Program-made: the position numbers and the translations under genes
Shown here: positions 25,415 through 34,599 of the stretch, one piece after another
Position numbering within the stretch: position 1 is the stretch's first letter
How the letters are laid out: each line of letters opens with the position of its first letter
Notes under the pieces: generated by a model
What the model was told of the DNA's origin: nothing
Databases searched by the model: none
The model's input: the letters and a program-made list of their open reading frames with translations, nothing else
Origin: JAZKID01 sp965247525
GTDB lineage: Bacteria; Pseudomonadota; Alphaproteobacteria; Rhizobiales; UBA4765
Assembly (NCBI GenBank): GCA_965247525.1
Contig: OZ252015.1
Span: 186,001 to 250,000 of the forward strand
Direction of reading: 5' to 3'
DNA length: 64,000 nt

Positions 25415-26257
25415 ATGACCTATATCGTCGCTACATTTTACCATTTTTTCGATTTTGCAGATCGCGTCGCGCAGCGACCAGTTTTGCAAAAAATGCTGCT
25501 GGATCTTGATATCAAGGGCACGCTTATTCTGGCGCCAGAGGGACTTAACAGCACGTTGTCAGGCACGCGAACGGCGATCGATGCATTTTTGGCGTTCCTT
25601 AAATTGGATATTGTTAAAGATGACTTCGACCATAAGGAAAGCATTTCAGCCAAACATCCGTTCAAGCGCGCAAAAGTTCGCCTGAAAAAAGAAACGATTT
25701 CATTTGGCGAAGCTGCGCCTTTGCAAACTGTTGGACATTATGTCGAGGCTGAGGATTGGAACGCGGTTATTTCAGATCCTGAGACAATCCTGATTGATGC
25801 GCGAAATGACTATGAACTGCACCTCGGAACTTTTGAAAGTGCCGTCGACCCAAAAATTCAGACTTTTCGTCAGCTTCCTGCCGTGCTGCGCGCACTTGCA
25901 CCTGAAAAAACGCGAAAGATCGCGACCTTTTGCACAGGCGGTATCCGCTGTGAAAAATTTACGGCATGGCTGATCAGCGAAGGTTATGAAAATGTCTGCC
26001 ACTTAAAAGGTGGCATTCTTAAATATCTTGAAAAAATACCCGAAGACGAGAGCCGCTGGAACGGTGAATGCTATGTTTTTGACGAGCGTGTTGCTGTCGG
26101 CCATGGTTTGAAACCAACGACACGTGCAACGCTGTGCGCAAGCTGCGGCTATTCATTGGTCAACCACAGTATTGAAGCAGGCGAGGCGGACGAGCTGTGT
26201 AAGAACTGCAAGACGCGAAACGCAAAAACGCTTGTCGAGAAAACGCAGCTCGCCTGA
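25415..26257 (+). CDS. trhO: tRNA uridine hydroxylase TrhO (rhodanese domain)
   Basis: TrhO (YceA) hydroxylates wobble uridine of some tRNAs in an oxygen-dependent way. The 280-residue protein has the N-terminal acylphosphatase-like part (T-L-I-L-A-P-E-G-L-N-S-T-L-S-G). A rhodanese domain follows with the active Cys in FCTGGIRCEK, and the protein ends in a cysteine-rich tail with C-x2-C pairs. The start at 25415 (M-T-Y-I-V-A) matches relatives in length; the ATG at 25388 in the same frame would add nine residues. Neither has a strong ribosome binding site. Confidence 0.9.
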   Translation: MTYIVATFYHFFDFADRVAQRPVLQKMLLDLDIKGTLILAPEGLNSTLSGTRTAIDAFLAFLKLDIVKDDFDHKESISAKHPFKRAKVRLKKETISFGEAAPLQTVGHYVEAEDWNAVISDPETILIDARNDYELHLGTFESAVDPKIQTFRQLPAVLRALAPEKTRKIATFCTGGIRCEKFTAWLISEGYENVCHLKGGILKYLEKIPEDESRWNGECYVFDERVAVGHGLKPTTRATLCASCGYSLVNHSIEAGEADELCKNCKTRNAKTLVEKTQLA

Positions 26258-26273
26258 CGTTGAAAACGCGAGT

Positions 26274-26669
26274 TTAAACCAGCGGGTCTGAGCCAAATTT
26301 GTTCGAACCTGAATCACCTTTTTTGCAGAGCCAATACAAAAGCGGAATGACACCGATAAGCGTGAAAATCCAGAGCTGGTTCCAACCGCTGCGTCCGATA
26401 TCATGAAGACGTCGTGTCAATACTGAAAGGCTCGGGATGAAGGTGACGACTGTCAAAAGCGCATTGAGCGGCGAAGCTCCCAGCGCCTCCCAAAAAGTTG
26501 TTCTAAGCGGGTCTGTAACGGGCGTGCCAATCATTCCGTCAATCATGATGGCCATAAACGACGCGATAGCGAGAAAAAGCACATACCACCAGTATTCCGA
26601 GCGCGACGAGCGTGAGCTGAAATTGGCGTAATTGAAAAAAGCCGAAAGGACTGCATTTGGGAATGTCAT
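26274..26669 (-). CDS. DUF805 family inner-membrane protein
   Basis: The 131-residue protein has the DUF805 opening F-F-N-Y-A-N-F-S-S-R-S-S-R-S-E-Y-W-W, the motif T-R-R-L-H-D-I-G-R-S-G-W and three to four hydrophobic segments. The role of the family is unknown. The start at 26669 fits the family; the longer frame to 26774 adds 35 unrelated residues. It converges with trhO. Confidence 0.88.
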   Translation of the reverse strand: MTFPNAVLSAFFNYANFSSRSSRSEYWWYVLFLAIASFMAIMIDGMIGTPVTDPLRTTFWEALGASPLNALLTVVTFIPSLSVLTRRLHDIGRSGWNQLWIFTLIGVIPLLYWLCKKGDSGSNKFGSDPLV

Positions 26670-26811
26670 CTTGTGCCTTATGTTAAGGGCGGATCCCAAT
26701 TCCAGTCTAATGAAAATAACACAATCCAGAAGCGTTGTTTGAGCGTTATACCGTGTCACATCCTTAAGTCGCATAAGATATATTATGGAACTATAATGTC
26801 AGGCTTCAAAG

Positions 26812-27606
26812 CTACCAGCTCAGCGTCATGCCGTCGTAAGCCGGCTCAATATGTGGCGGCAGCTTTGTAGCAAGTGTTGCATAATCCATATCGTTATGAA
26901 GATTGGTCAATACGGCGCGTTTGGGTTTGAAGCGCTCAATAGCCTCGAGCGCATCTTTCAGTGAGAAATGGCTGAGATGCTGCTTTTCACGAAGCGCGTC
27001 GATGATCCAGATATCAAGGTTTTCAAAGTAATGCTCCGACTGTTGCGGAATGCTGTTTAGATCAGGCGTGTAAAGCACGTTGCCAAACTTAAAACCAAGT
27101 GCCGGTATATTTCCATGCTGCACAATGACAGGTTGGGCTTCAATAGCGCCCCCTTTGCCGCCAACGCTGATCATTTTGCTATTCTCGATAACATGCGGAT
27201 TTAGAATTGGCGGATAATCGCTACCCGGCGGCGAAGCAAAGCAATAGGTGAAACGTTCGCGCAACATCTTTAGCGTCTCATCGGCCGCGTAAACATCGAT
27301 GCGTGAGCGCTGCACAAGCGCCAGACCACGAAGATCGTCGATGCCATGCGTGTGGTCAGCATGTTCGTGTGTGTACAACACGCCGTCGAGCCAGTTGATG
27401 TCTTGTCTAATCAGCTGCTCTCGCAAATCGGGCGACGTATCGATCAGGAGTGTCGTTGTGCCGGTTTCATTTGTCTGTCGGACAAAAACAGAGCATCTGA
27501 GGCGACGATTCTTGGGCTCGCTCGGGTCGCAGGTTCCCCAACCCTGCCCGACGCGCGGCACGCCGCCCGATGAGCCGCATCCGAGAATTGTCAGTTCAGT
27601 TGTCAT
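26812..27606 (-). CDS. Metallo-beta-lactamase-fold hydrolase (PhnP-like)
   Basis: The 264-residue protein begins LTILGCGSSGGVPR and has the metal-binding THEHADH motif plus later His and Asp ligands. The family includes PhnP-type phosphodiesterases and RNase Z relatives. In alphaproteobacteria it regularly follows tatD in the tmk-holB-metG-tatD run, so a housekeeping nucleotide or RNA role is likely but not defined. It overlaps tatD by 11 bases. Confidence 0.88.
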   Translation of the reverse strand: MTTELTILGCGSSGGVPRVGQGWGTCDPSEPKNRRLRCSVFVRQTNETGTTTLLIDTSPDLREQLIRQDINWLDGVLYTHEHADHTHGIDDLRGLALVQRSRIDVYAADETLKMLRERFTYCFASPPGSDYPPILNPHVIENSKMISVGGKGGAIEAQPVIVQHGNIPALGFKFGNVLYTPDLNSIPQQSEHYFENLDIWIIDALREKQHLSHFSLKDALEAIERFKPKRAVLTNLHNDMDYATLATKLPPHIEPAYDGMTLSW

Positions 27607-28381
27607 TTAGCCGGCTAAATAAAGTCAAAGAGTTGTTTGTAACCATCTTCTCAAAATGATTGTAGTCGAGTTCGAGGTATGTTGCGAGAAATTGCGCCGT
27701 CTGCGCAACGTAGCTTGGCTCATTTGTCTTCCCGCGATGAGGTACAGGCGCAAGATAAGGCGCATCCGTTTCAACAAGAAGGCGATTTAACGGTGTCGCT
27801 TTAGCAATCGCTTGAATGTCCCTGGCATTTTTGAACGTCACAATGCCCGAAAAAGAAATATAAAAGCCGATATCAAGCCCGCGCTTTGCAAGTTCCGCAC
27901 CTGAAGAATAGCAATGCAGCACACCGGTAAAATGGCCGAGCTTCATTTCATCTTCAAGAATATCCGCAATATCTGTATCCGCCTCGCGCGCATGCACGAC
28001 AAGTGGCAGCCCCGTTTCACGCGCGGCCTCGATCTGCATACGAAAGCTTTTTTCTTGCAGCTCACGCGGCGCATAGTCGTAATGGTAATCGAGACCCGCT
28101 TCACCGATACCGACAACTTTTTTTGACGTGGTGAAGTTGATGTAGTCTTGAGTGGTCGCGGCCATTTCCGCAACTTCGGCGCAATGATGCGGGTGCGTGC
28201 CAATGGTGCAATAAATATCGCTATGTGAATTTGCCAGCGAAAGAAGGTCTGGAAAATGCGCAATACGCGTGCTGATGCTGATCATCTTTTTAACGCCGGC
28301 CAGTTTGGCCCTTGAAAGCACATCTGCAAGACTGTCTTTCAGTTGCGGAAAGTCGAGATGGCAATGCGTATCGATAAGCAT
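27596..28381 (-). CDS. tatD: TatD family metal-dependent deoxyribonuclease
   Basis: TatD proteins are TIM-barrel nucleases implicated in DNA repair and quality control. The 261-residue protein starts with the metal site MLIDTHCHLDFPQ. It has GIGEAGLDYHYD, VVHAREADTDI, VLHCYSSG and LLVETDAPYLAPVPHRGK, the usual order of ligands. Its start overlaps the metG stop by one base (TGATG), and its end overlaps the next gene by 11 bases. Confidence 0.93.
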   Translation of the reverse strand: MLIDTHCHLDFPQLKDSLADVLSRAKLAGVKKMISISTRIAHFPDLLSLANSHSDIYCTIGTHPHHCAEVAEMAATTQDYINFTTSKKVVGIGEAGLDYHYDYAPRELQEKSFRMQIEAARETGLPLVVHAREADTDIADILEDEMKLGHFTGVLHCYSSGAELAKRGLDIGFYISFSGIVTFKNARDIQAIAKATPLNRLLVETDAPYLAPVPHRGKTNEPSYVAQTAQFLATYLELDYNHFEKMVTNNSLTLFSRLNDN

Positions 28382-29928
28382 CAGGGCGTATCAGTCTTCA
28401 TTTCGTAACGCGGGAAAAGAGCAACAGGTGCTGGCAATGTTGCGCCATTTTGAAGAGGCGAAGGCGCATTAAGAGACGCAAAATCACGCTTGTCTTTTGC
28501 AATCGACAGCAGATCGAGAAGGCTTTCACTGGCATTTGGAATGAACGGCTGCAGCAAAACAGCAAAGTGCCGCAGTGCTTCCGCTGTCACCCACATTACC
28601 GTTTCAAAACGCTCATTGTTATTTTTACGCAAAGCCCATGGCTCCGATGATGCAAAATAACGGTTGGCTTCGCCAATCACACGGAAAATCTCGTTGAGAA
28701 TTTGGTGAAGCGCATAATGTGCCAAAGCGTCGCGCGCTGTGGGCAAGAGCGTTTTTAACATATCGAGTAAGGCTGTATCGTTTTCTTCAAAAATGTGTGG
28801 CGGCGCAAGCTTGCCCTCGCAATTTTTTGCGATCATCGACAACGAACGCTGTGCAAGATTTCCAAGATCGTTCGCAAGCTCTGAATTCAGGCGAACAACG
28901 ATCGCTTCAGGGCTGTAACTGCCGTCATGGCCAAAGCTGACTTCACGCAAAAAGAAATAGCGAACGGCGTCACTGCCAAATTCATCAACAAGCGCAAAAG
29001 GGTCGACAACATTGCCGACAGATTTCGACATTTTCTCGCCTTTTACAGTCAGGAAGCCGTGAGCAAAAACCTGTTTCGGCAACTCAATGCCGGCAGACAA
29101 TAAGAATGCTGGCCAATAAATCGTGTGAAAACGCACAATGTCTTTGCCGATAATATGACAATCTGCCGGCCAGAATTTCGCGCGCTCGGTTTTGTCAGGC
29201 CAGCCGGTTGCGCTTAAATAATTTGTCAGCGCATCAACCCAGACATACATAACGTGTTTGTCATTGCCCGGAACAGGAATGCCCCATTTAAAAGTGGTGC
29301 GCGAGAAGGAAAGGTCCTGCAGGCCAGATTTAATGAAGCTGACAATTTCATTTTTCTTAAAGTCAGGCTGTAAAAAACGCGGATTGCTCTCGTAAAGATC
29401 AAGCAATTTTTGCTGATAATTGGACAGGCGAAAAAAATAACTTTCTTCTTCTGTCCAAGCAACCGGCGCGCCTGACGGCCCTACCCGCTCGCCATTGTCT
29501 TTCAGTGTTGTTTCAGCCTCAGCATAATAGGCTTCATCACGTACAGAATACCAACCCGAATAACGATCGAGATAAATGTCACCATTTGCTTCCATGCGCC
29601 GCCAGATTTCCTGCGCCGCCTTGTGGTGGCGTGGTTCTGTTGTCCGAATAAAATCATCATTGGAGGCGTTAAGCGTCTGTGCCATGTCACGAAATCGCTG
29701 CGCGTTGCGGTCGGCAAGCTGAAGAGGGGTAACGCCTTCTTTTTCGGCCTGCTGCTGCATTTTAAGGCCGTGCTCATCAGTGCCGGTCACAAACAATACA
29801 TCATAACCATCAAGCCTTTTAAAGCGCGCTATCGCATCTGTTGCGATGAGTTCATAGGCGTGCCCGATGTGCGGAGCGCCATTTGGGTATGAAATGGCTG
29901 TGGTGATGTAGTAGGTTTTGTCGTTCAT
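28381..29928 (-). CDS. metG: Methionyl-tRNA synthetase
   Basis: MetG charges tRNA-Met. The 515-residue class I enzyme has the HIGH-type motif P-N-G-A-P-H-I-G-H-A-Y at 15-25 and GEKMSKSVGN. The zinc-knuckle cysteines of the E. coli type are absent, and there is no C-terminal tRNA-binding domain, which fits the short alphaproteobacterial form. It overlaps holB by four bases. Confidence 0.96.
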   Translation of the reverse strand: MNDKTYYITTAISYPNGAPHIGHAYELIATDAIARFKRLDGYDVLFVTGTDEHGLKMQQQAEKEGVTPLQLADRNAQRFRDMAQTLNASNDDFIRTTEPRHHKAAQEIWRRMEANGDIYLDRYSGWYSVRDEAYYAEAETTLKDNGERVGPSGAPVAWTEEESYFFRLSNYQQKLLDLYESNPRFLQPDFKKNEIVSFIKSGLQDLSFSRTTFKWGIPVPGNDKHVMYVWVDALTNYLSATGWPDKTERAKFWPADCHIIGKDIVRFHTIYWPAFLLSAGIELPKQVFAHGFLTVKGEKMSKSVGNVVDPFALVDEFGSDAVRYFFLREVSFGHDGSYSPEAIVVRLNSELANDLGNLAQRSLSMIAKNCEGKLAPPHIFEENDTALLDMLKTLLPTARDALAHYALHQILNEIFRVIGEANRYFASSEPWALRKNNNERFETVMWVTAEALRHFAVLLQPFIPNASESLLDLLSIAKDKRDFASLNAPSPLQNGATLPAPVALFPRYEMKTDTP

Positions 29929-30959
29929 GCCGCTGACTTTCTATGCGCCAGTGTCGCGAGTTTTGAGATCTGGGTAAGAAGAAATGATTTTTTATCAAGA
30001 TTGTAAATTGCCAAAGTCTGAGCTTGAGATGCAAGCTCAGAGGCGAATGTCGCATATTGGCTAATGTGCCCAATCTCATCAATCATTTTGCTATGGCAGA
30101 ATGAGGCCATCTCGCTCAGAACCGATTGAAAAATGCTGTCATTTTTTCGCGACAGCCCATCTGCAAATTGCTGTAAGGATTTCGTTTCGATTACAGGAAG
30201 ACGATCTAGAACAGCCCTTATGGTTTCTCGCTCTTCTTCACCCTGCCCGCTGACATCATCGAGAAGCGCGCGCACACTTCCATGCGCATTTTCAACCAAC
30301 ATCTCAGTCAGCTCTATGGATGGATCAACTGAAAGTGCAGCTTTGCACAGGTCTGTTGTATTCAAAGGTTGCAGCTGAACTTTCTGACAGCGCGATTTTA
30401 ATGTCGGCAAAAGCAGGCCTGGCTGATGGGAGACAAGCAGAAAAAGTGTATTGCGCGGCGGTTCTTCAAGAATTTTCAGCAATGCATTGGCCGCATTCAC
30501 ATTCAGCTGGTCAATGCTGTCGATAATTGCAACACGCCAGCCGCCCGTTCCTGCGGTGTTGTGAAGAGCCGATGAAAGATCTCGAATGGCATCGACAGTA
30601 ATAAACTTTTTGGGCTTGCCTTTTTCAATCTCGATTTCAACGCTGTGGCAATCCGGATGAGACGCATTTTCAACCTCGTGAAAAACTTTGGTATCGGGCG
30701 CTGTAAAAAGAGATACGTTTTGCAAGTTAGAGGTTTTGGCAGGCTCTGTGCGTTCCAACAGATAACGCGCGATGCGATAGGCCAATGTCGCCTTGCCAAT
30801 TCCGACAGGTCCGCACAGCAACCATGCATGATGAAGGCGCTGCGATGTATAGGCCTGAAGAAACATCTGCTCGGCACTTTCATGGCCGAACAGGTCCGCA
30901 CGCGCACGCGGGTGCGGATACTCGTTTGCAGCAGCTTCTGTTTTACGGGCGCGCGCCAT
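29925..30959 (-). CDS. holB: DNA polymerase III subunit delta-prime
   Basis: HolB is part of the clamp loader. The 344-residue AAA+ protein has Walker A GPVGIGKAT at 50-58, IDSIDQLNVNAANALLKILEEPP and the sensor 1 region LLVSHQPGLLLPTLKSRCQ. It is co-directional with tmk, three bases downstream, and overlaps metG by four bases. Confidence 0.93.
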   Translation of the reverse strand: MARARKTEAAANEYPHPRARADLFGHESAEQMFLQAYTSQRLHHAWLLCGPVGIGKATLAYRIARYLLERTEPAKTSNLQNVSLFTAPDTKVFHEVENASHPDCHSVEIEIEKGKPKKFITVDAIRDLSSALHNTAGTGGWRVAIIDSIDQLNVNAANALLKILEEPPRNTLFLLVSHQPGLLLPTLKSRCQKVQLQPLNTTDLCKAALSVDPSIELTEMLVENAHGSVRALLDDVSGQGEEERETIRAVLDRLPVIETKSLQQFADGLSRKNDSIFQSVLSEMASFCHSKMIDEIGHISQYATFASELASQAQTLAIYNLDKKSFLLTQISKLATLAHRKSAA

Positions 30960-30962
30960 GGT

Positions 30963-31610
30963 TTAGTGTTGTGCAAAAGCGGGATGGCGCGCAAGCGCCT
31001 CCCATGCTTTTTCCAGAACGATATCAGGCGGCTGAAGACCATCCAGAACGATACAGCGCGCCGGAAACCGCTGGGCGATGTCAAAATAAGCTGCCCGCAG
31101 TTTGTGATGAAAACTCATATCTTCACTTTCAAATCTGTCGGCGGCAATTTTACGCTGTTTCACACGCTCTAATCCCACTTCGGCAGGAATATCGATGACA
31201 AAAGTGACATCCGGCTGCATCTTGCCAACAACAATCGTATCGAGGCGCTCGATTAAGGTGCGCTCTACGCCGCCAACATAGCCCTGATACGCGCGCGTTG
31301 AATCTGCAAAGCGGTCGCAAATAACAACTTCGCCTTTGTCGAGTGCAGGCTTGATAATCATTTTGATATGCTCGTCCCGCGCCGATGCAAACAAAAGCGC
31401 TTCGCCAAGCGGACCAAGCTTGTTGGCAACTCCTGCCAAAAGCACTTTGCGCATCTCCTCGCCCTTGGGCGTGCCGCCGGGTTCGCGTGTGCGCACACAT
31501 GTCTGGCCAACACTTGCAAAGCGGTCAACAAGACCTGCCGACAGCGTGCTTTTGCCAGCGCCTTCGCCGCCCTCTAACGTGATGAAAAGACCTTTATGAG
31601 AACGCGTCAT
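30963..31610 (-). CDS. tmk: Thymidylate kinase
   Basis: Tmk phosphorylates dTMP to dTDP. The 215-residue protein has the P-loop EGGEGAGKST at 13-22, the TREPGGTP motif and the CDRFADSTRAYQG segment. It sits three bases after dacC and three before holB on the same strand, inside the usual alphaproteobacterial run. Confidence 0.96.
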   Translation of the reverse strand: MTRSHKGLFITLEGGEGAGKSTLSAGLVDRFASVGQTCVRTREPGGTPKGEEMRKVLLAGVANKLGPLGEALLFASARDEHIKMIIKPALDKGEVVICDRFADSTRAYQGYVGGVERTLIERLDTIVVGKMQPDVTFVIDIPAEVGLERVKQRKIAADRFESEDMSFHHKLRAAYFDIAQRFPARCIVLDGLQPPDIVLEKAWEALARHPAFAQH

Positions 31611-31613
31611 TGT

Positions 31614-32804
31614 TTAGAACAGGCTGCGCACCAGCTCCTTTGCGCCATCAAATGCTTTTTGCGTCATCGTGCCTGTGCTTACGCTTTTGCCAGCGTAAAG
31701 GGGTCGCTCCTGCACCAGAACATTGCTGTTATAAATGCGCAGCTTGGCAATTTCCTGCCCCTCATTGACAGGCGCTTGCACAGGGCCTTTGTAAACAACC
31801 TTGGCCGTCACATCGCGCGCCTGCGCGGTGCGTGGCACCAGAACGCTGACATCATTGTCTGAGACAAGCGGCACCGTGCCTTCATTGCCGCCAAACACGC
31901 TGGCATCGCCGACGGCCTGCTTGGCGTTGAACAGCTTGCGGGATTCAAAAGCGCGAAAGCCCCAAGTCAACAATTTACGGGTCTCAATGCCGCGGTCTTT
32001 CGTGCTTTCAAGACCATTGATAACCAGAACAAGCCGGCGACCGTCTTGAACGGCCGAACCGACGATGCCGTAACCAGATTCCTTGGTATAACCGGTTTTC
32101 ACGCCGTCAGCGCCCGGAAAATCAGCAAGCAGCGGATTGCGGTTCTGTTGCGGGACTTTGATTGTCCAGCGAAACTCCTTTTCAGAATACCACTTATAAA
32201 ATTCGGGATATGTTTTGATAATGTGAATGGCAAGCTTCGACAGATCGCGCGCCGTTGTGTGAAGATTTGGGTCGGGCAAGCCCGTCGCGTTGGTGAACAC
32301 TGAATTTTTAAGACCAAGCTCTTTTACACGCCGCGTGACAGCTGCGGCAAAAGCGCTTTCGCTGCCGCCAAGATTTTCAGCAAGCACCATGCAAGCATCA
32401 TTGGCCGAAATAATCATGGCGCCGTGCAGAAGGTCGCGCACGCTAATTTTGCTGTTCAGCTCTGCAAACATTGTCGAGCCGCCCGACCCTGCACCGCCAT
32501 TGCGCCAGGCATTTTCACTGACGACAAATGTATCATCAAGCGAAATACGTCCGGTTGTGATTTCGTGAAAGACATATTCCTGTGTTGCAAGTTTCGCCAT
32601 GGATGCCGGCGCCATTTCCACATCAGGGCTTTTTTCAAACAGCACCGTGTTGGTGTCGACATCAACGAGAATGGCGTATTTTGAAATTGTGTCGATATCC
32701 ACTTTCGTCTGCGCATTTGCTTGAGGCGCAAGTTGAGAAAGCAGAGCCAAGGCACTGACGACTATAGATAAAGCTCTAACATGCAGGCTGCATTTTGTGG
32801 TCAT
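31614..32804 (-). CDS. dacC: D-alanyl-D-alanine carboxypeptidase (PBP5/6 type)
   Basis: This low-molecular-weight penicillin-binding protein trims the terminal D-Ala from peptidoglycan pentapeptides in the periplasm. The 396-residue protein has a signal peptide ending Q-A-N-A, the nucleophile Ser68 in S-M-A-K, SAND for SxN, and VKTGYT for KTG. The S-M-A-K version differs from the more common S-M-T-K. A C-terminal PBP5-like domain and an amphipathic end (F-D-G-A-K-E-L-V-R-S-L-F) are present. The symbol dacC follows common usage; the exact paralogue is not fixed. Confidence 0.92.
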   Translation of the reverse strand: MTTKCSLHVRALSIVVSALALLSQLAPQANAQTKVDIDTISKYAILVDVDTNTVLFEKSPDVEMAPASMAKLATQEYVFHEITTGRISLDDTFVVSENAWRNGGAGSGGSTMFAELNSKISVRDLLHGAMIISANDACMVLAENLGGSESAFAAAVTRRVKELGLKNSVFTNATGLPDPNLHTTARDLSKLAIHIIKTYPEFYKWYSEKEFRWTIKVPQQNRNPLLADFPGADGVKTGYTKESGYGIVGSAVQDGRRLVLVINGLESTKDRGIETRKLLTWGFRAFESRKLFNAKQAVGDASVFGGNEGTVPLVSDNDVSVLVPRTAQARDVTAKVVYKGPVQAPVNEGQEIAKLRIYNSNVLVQERPLYAGKSVSTGTMTQKAFDGAKELVRSLF

Positions 32805-32869
32805 GACAGTGTGAACTCAAAGTGGAAACAAGGCCGGACTGAATGTCCCGCCGACAGATGTGATCTGTA

Positions 32870-33997
32870 TCACATCCGGATCAGTTGTGCACCTGCGGCG
32901 CCCTGCTCTTGCGCGCCTTTTAATGCGATGCGCGCTGCTGCCATATCGGCAAACGGCCCCAGATTGACCTGATACAGGGTTTCGCCTTGTGTTTTGCTGA
33001 CTTCAATCCGGCTAGGGCCATATTGGGACAGGCGATTGCGATAACGCACAGCTTCGGCCACATCGCGGTAAACACCAACCTGAACCAGCTGGTTGGACAA
33101 AGCAGGCTGGCCTTCTGCGCTCGCCATAAAAGCAGGCTGCGAACCTGCTGTTTGCCTTGGGTTACCATTGAGACGCGCGGCCTCTATGCCAATTTCCTCA
33201 CCAGAGCCCGGCACGTCGGCAGAAGCTGTGACGATGTTTGGCCCGCGCAGGCTGGCGACCTGCTCAGCATCGGGTGGCAAGACATCGGCCAGCGCCGCAC
33301 GTACAGGGTTTTGGGCATCGGGATCAACCATCGCCCAAGCCGGAACAGGCGCAATCGAAGCAATTTTTGAGGCCGGCATCGGCCGTCCGTTTTCCTGAAT
33401 TTGCGCCATCAACCAGGCATCGTCATGCCCGTCGAGCGGTGCTTTTTTATCCAGATAAGACAGTTCGACATTGCCAAGGCCATTGACGCCCAAAAGATTT
33501 GCCGCGCGCTTGGAAAGGTCAATGACGCGGTTGGAATGATAAGGCCCGCGGTCATTGATGCGAACCACCAGGGACCGGCCATTATTGACATTGGTGACCC
33601 GCACATAAGACGGCATGGGCAATGTCGGATGCGCGGCTGTCAGCGCGTACATATTGTAAATTTCGCCGTTGGCGGTTTTGCGGCCATGGAAATCGTCGCC
33701 ATACCAAGATGCCGTGCCTTTGGCGCGGTAGCCCGGCATATGTGCGGGTTCATACCAGATGCCATGCACCTGATAAGGTTTGCCGACACGATATGTGCCG
33801 CCGCCCCGCGGAACAGGTTGGCCAAGCTCAACAACGCGTTGGCTCGCGGCAACGCCATATTCGCTGGGGCTGAAACCACGGCGGCTGTCATTGGAATCGC
33901 AACTTGCGAGGAAAAGGCTGCTGCTGCCAAGCGCAAGAATGGCAATTGCCTGAGAGGTCAGCTTCAAAACCGCTTTGTTTCTGGATTGGTTTGACAT
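32870..33997 (-). CDS. rlpA: Septal ring lytic transglycosylase RlpA with SPOR domain
   Basis: RlpA is an outer-membrane lipoprotein that cleaves denuded glycan at the septum. The 375-residue protein has a lipobox L-A-S-C (Cys33) and a double-psi beta-barrel with GTASWYGDDFHGRKTANGE and VVRINDRGPY. A Pro/Ala linker leads to a C-terminal SPOR domain (V-Q-V-G-V-Y to L-G-P-F-A-D). The ATG at 33997 has AGAGG six bases upstream. The open frame to 34348 runs through the tandem repeats and is not coding. Confidence 0.93.
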   Translation of the reverse strand: MSNQSRNKAVLKLTSQAIAILALGSSSLFLASCDSNDSRRGFSPSEYGVAASQRVVELGQPVPRGGGTYRVGKPYQVHGIWYEPAHMPGYRAKGTASWYGDDFHGRKTANGEIYNMYALTAAHPTLPMPSYVRVTNVNNGRSLVVRINDRGPYHSNRVIDLSKRAANLLGVNGLGNVELSYLDKKAPLDGHDDAWLMAQIQENGRPMPASKIASIAPVPAWAMVDPDAQNPVRAALADVLPPDAEQVASLRGPNIVTASADVPGSGEEIGIEAARLNGNPRQTAGSQPAFMASAEGQPALSNQLVQVGVYRDVAEAVRYRNRLSQYGPSRIEVSKTQGETLYQVNLGPFADMAAARIALKGAQEQGAAGAQLIRM

Positions 33998-34210
33998 CAA
34001 GAACCTCTGGCGCACCCACGGACAAAGCTTACGACTTTGAAACGCTGATCTATTTTGGCTTTTCGTTGTCAATATGGCGTTAAGTGGTCGAGATTGGCCC
34101 TTAAAAATGAACACAGGGTTAATAAACGGTAAAACCCACAGGCGCGTGCACCGCTCATGACATCGCCCGTTGCAAAGCAAAGTGATTTTTGCGACATAGG
34201 CGATATTAAA

Positions 34211-34397
34211 GGGTGGCCGCGCACAGGGTGTGTGTGCAAACCCGTCTATCGTAAAACACGAGGCCAGAACCGGGTCTCGTTTGAGTGTTGAGTTTGGAAG
34301 GGTGGCCGCGCACAGGGTTTGCGTGCAAACCCGTCTATCGTAAAACACGAGGCCAGAACCGGGCCTCGTTTGAGTTTTGAGTTTGGAAGGGTGGCCG
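34211..34397 (+). repeat. 89-bp tandem repeat running into tRNA-Ser
   Basis: Two copies (34211-34299 and 34300-34388) differ at four positions. A third begins at 34389 but matches only nine bases, GGGTGGCCG, because it is the 5' end of the tRNA-Ser gene. Each copy holds two stem-loops: GGGTTTGC/GCAAACCC and CGAGGCC/GGCCTCG in the second copy, with mismatched or wobble pairs in the first. The 387-base gap between rlpA and the tRNA otherwise shows no gene. Confidence 0.9.
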
Positions 34398-34474
34398 AGT
34401 GGTTTAAGGCTCTAGTCTTGAAAACTAGCGTGCTCGAAAGGGTACCGTGAGTTCGAATCTCACCCCTTCCGCCA
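34385..34474 (+). tRNA. tRNA-Ser (UGA)
   Basis: The 90-base gene has acceptor GGAAGGG/CCCTTCC, an anticodon stem CTAGT/ACTAG with loop CTTGAAA (anticodon TGA), a long variable arm as expected for serine, and T arm GTGAG-TTCGAAT-CTCAC. The 3' end GCCA includes an encoded CCA. A T run follows. Confidence 0.97.
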
Positions 34475-34599
34475 TTCATTTTTTTATGAGTGCCGTTTGG
34501 CAAGCCTTGATCGCCCTTTCTGTTTTAAACAGTAAACATATTTTATTGTAGCAGATTGCCAGCTATACAGCCCTCAACTAATCAAAAAACGGAGCGCCC

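Noticed and set aside
32870..34348. A 492-codon frame extending rlpA upstream by 117 codons
   Set aside because: The extra part crosses the 89-bp repeat and has no similarity to RlpA. The lipoprotein signal and ribosome binding site fix the start at 33997.
34211..34388. The tandem 89-bp copies as a CRISPR-like array
   Set aside because: There are no spacers; the copies are contiguous and too few, and no cas gene is near.
34246..34503. An 85-codon minus-strand frame with the text E-I-R-T-H-G-T-L and F-K-T-R-A-L-N-H-S-A-T-L-P
   Set aside because: This is the well-known artefact of translating the antisense strand of a tRNA-Ser gene.
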